Source of the DNA: Bacillota bacterium
Lineage (GTDB): Bacteria > Bacillota_E > Sulfobacillia > Sulfobacillales > Sulfobacillaceae
Assembly: GCA_021820165.1 (NCBI GenBank)
Contig: JAKADW010000151.1
Location: 1 to 5,749 of the forward strand
DNA length: 5,749 nucleotides
Direction: 5' to 3'
Each line of letters starts with the position of its first letter. Position 1 is the first letter of the stretch. This document shows, in pieces, positions 5,465 to 5,749 of the stretch. The position numbers were made by a program, and so were the translations under genes. The notes below the pieces were generated by a model that saw only the letters and a list, made by a program, of their open reading frames with translations, did not search any database and was not told where the DNA came from.

Positions 5465-5749
5465 TTACTCTCCCGCCGTCCATCCCATGGGTCTCCCTAG
5501 CCACGGGTCTCGCCCATGTTTCACACGCCAATTGGTTCGCACCCACCAGACAACCGAACGCCACTCCAAATCCCGAACCATCGGTCCGGGAGCCCCTTCC
5601 GGTGCCGGAACTTCGTAACCCCAAGCCTTGAGATATTTCCCGCACACGCGCGTAAAAAGAGCAACCTCAGATGGGCTCAGCGTCCTTTTCCATTTTCCCT
5701 GGTTATTGGGATTAATCGACTGGGACACTTCACGTTTCCATGGCTCAGC
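5465..5749 (-). CDS. Probable sulfotransferase (C-terminal part, cut by window edge)
   Basis: The frame is open from the window end and stops with TAA at 5467-5465, giving 94 visible residues. The segment SINPNNQGKWKRTLSPSEVALF, followed by a helix and KAWGYE, closely resembles the C-terminal end of PAPS-dependent sulfotransferases, where an N-x-x-x-x-G-K/R-W motif precedes L-S-P-x-E-x-x-x-F and ends in LGYE. Those enzymes move a sulfuryl group from PAPS to an acceptor; the catalytic P-loop and histidine would lie beyond base 5749. About 47 residues continue after the usual end, Pro/Gly-rich then Trp/Arg-rich (VVWWVRTNWRVKHGRDPW), perhaps a membrane-associating tail. The GTG at 5728 is probably an internal valine because the frame continues upstream. 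The convergent amidohydrolase lies 91 nt away. Family call moderate; acceptor unknown. Confidence 0.6.
   Translation of the reverse strand, partial: AEPWKREVSQSINPNNQGKWKRTLSPSEVALFTRVCGKYLKAWGYEVPAPEGAPGPMVRDLEWRSVVWWVRTNWRVKHGRDPWLGRPMGWTAGE

Noticed and set aside
5370..5645. 91-residue minus-strand frame overlapping the sulfotransferase end
   Set aside because: It runs through the terminator hairpin and competes with the better-supported frame ending at 5465.

Overview
The window (about 55% G+C by eye) reads as a bacterial chromosome segment. Several starts have strong Shine-Dalgarno sequences; the best is AAAGGAG, 7 nt before the amidohydrolase ATG. That, with compact gene spacing, suggests a Gram-positive, Firmicutes-like host, but the species cannot be fixed from sequence alone. 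I see no rRNA, tRNA, CRISPR array, transposase or integrase.

Layout. From about 4026 down to 1, four genes run on the minus strand: an MMPL/RND-type membrane transporter (1921-4026), a short thioredoxin-like gene (1585-1869), egtB (244-1521) and the first 83 codons of egtD (1-251, cut by the window edge). egtB and egtD overlap by 8 nt, so they are almost certainly cotranscribed. The thioredoxin-like gene has its own plausible extended -10 promoter and probably leads the egt operon. Divergent from the transporter, on the plus strand, lies a metal-dependent amidohydrolase of the Xaa-Pro dipeptidase/imidazolonepropionase-like group (4144-5373). Its promoter region is shared with the transporter. 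A strong long hairpin (5389-5449) lies between it and the convergent 3' end of a probable sulfotransferase gene (5465-5749, open at the window edge).

How the genes work together. EgtD trimethylates histidine to hercynine, and EgtB adds the sulfur atom through an oxygen-dependent iron centre; together they make the precursor of ergothioneine. No egtA or egtC is visible, and EgtB carries features resembling the cysteine-using EgtB type. The transporter and amidohydrolase are probably independent units.

Most notable point. The reading frame of the thioredoxin-like gene is interrupted by one TGA exactly where the first cysteine of a CxxC motif should be (KKPG-TGA-GGC). This could be a selenocysteine codon (UxxC redox site, candidate selenoprotein), with a possible bacterial SECIS-like hairpin just downstream. 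It could also be a decaying gene, because the C-terminal part of the fold looks shortened. Both readings are given below.
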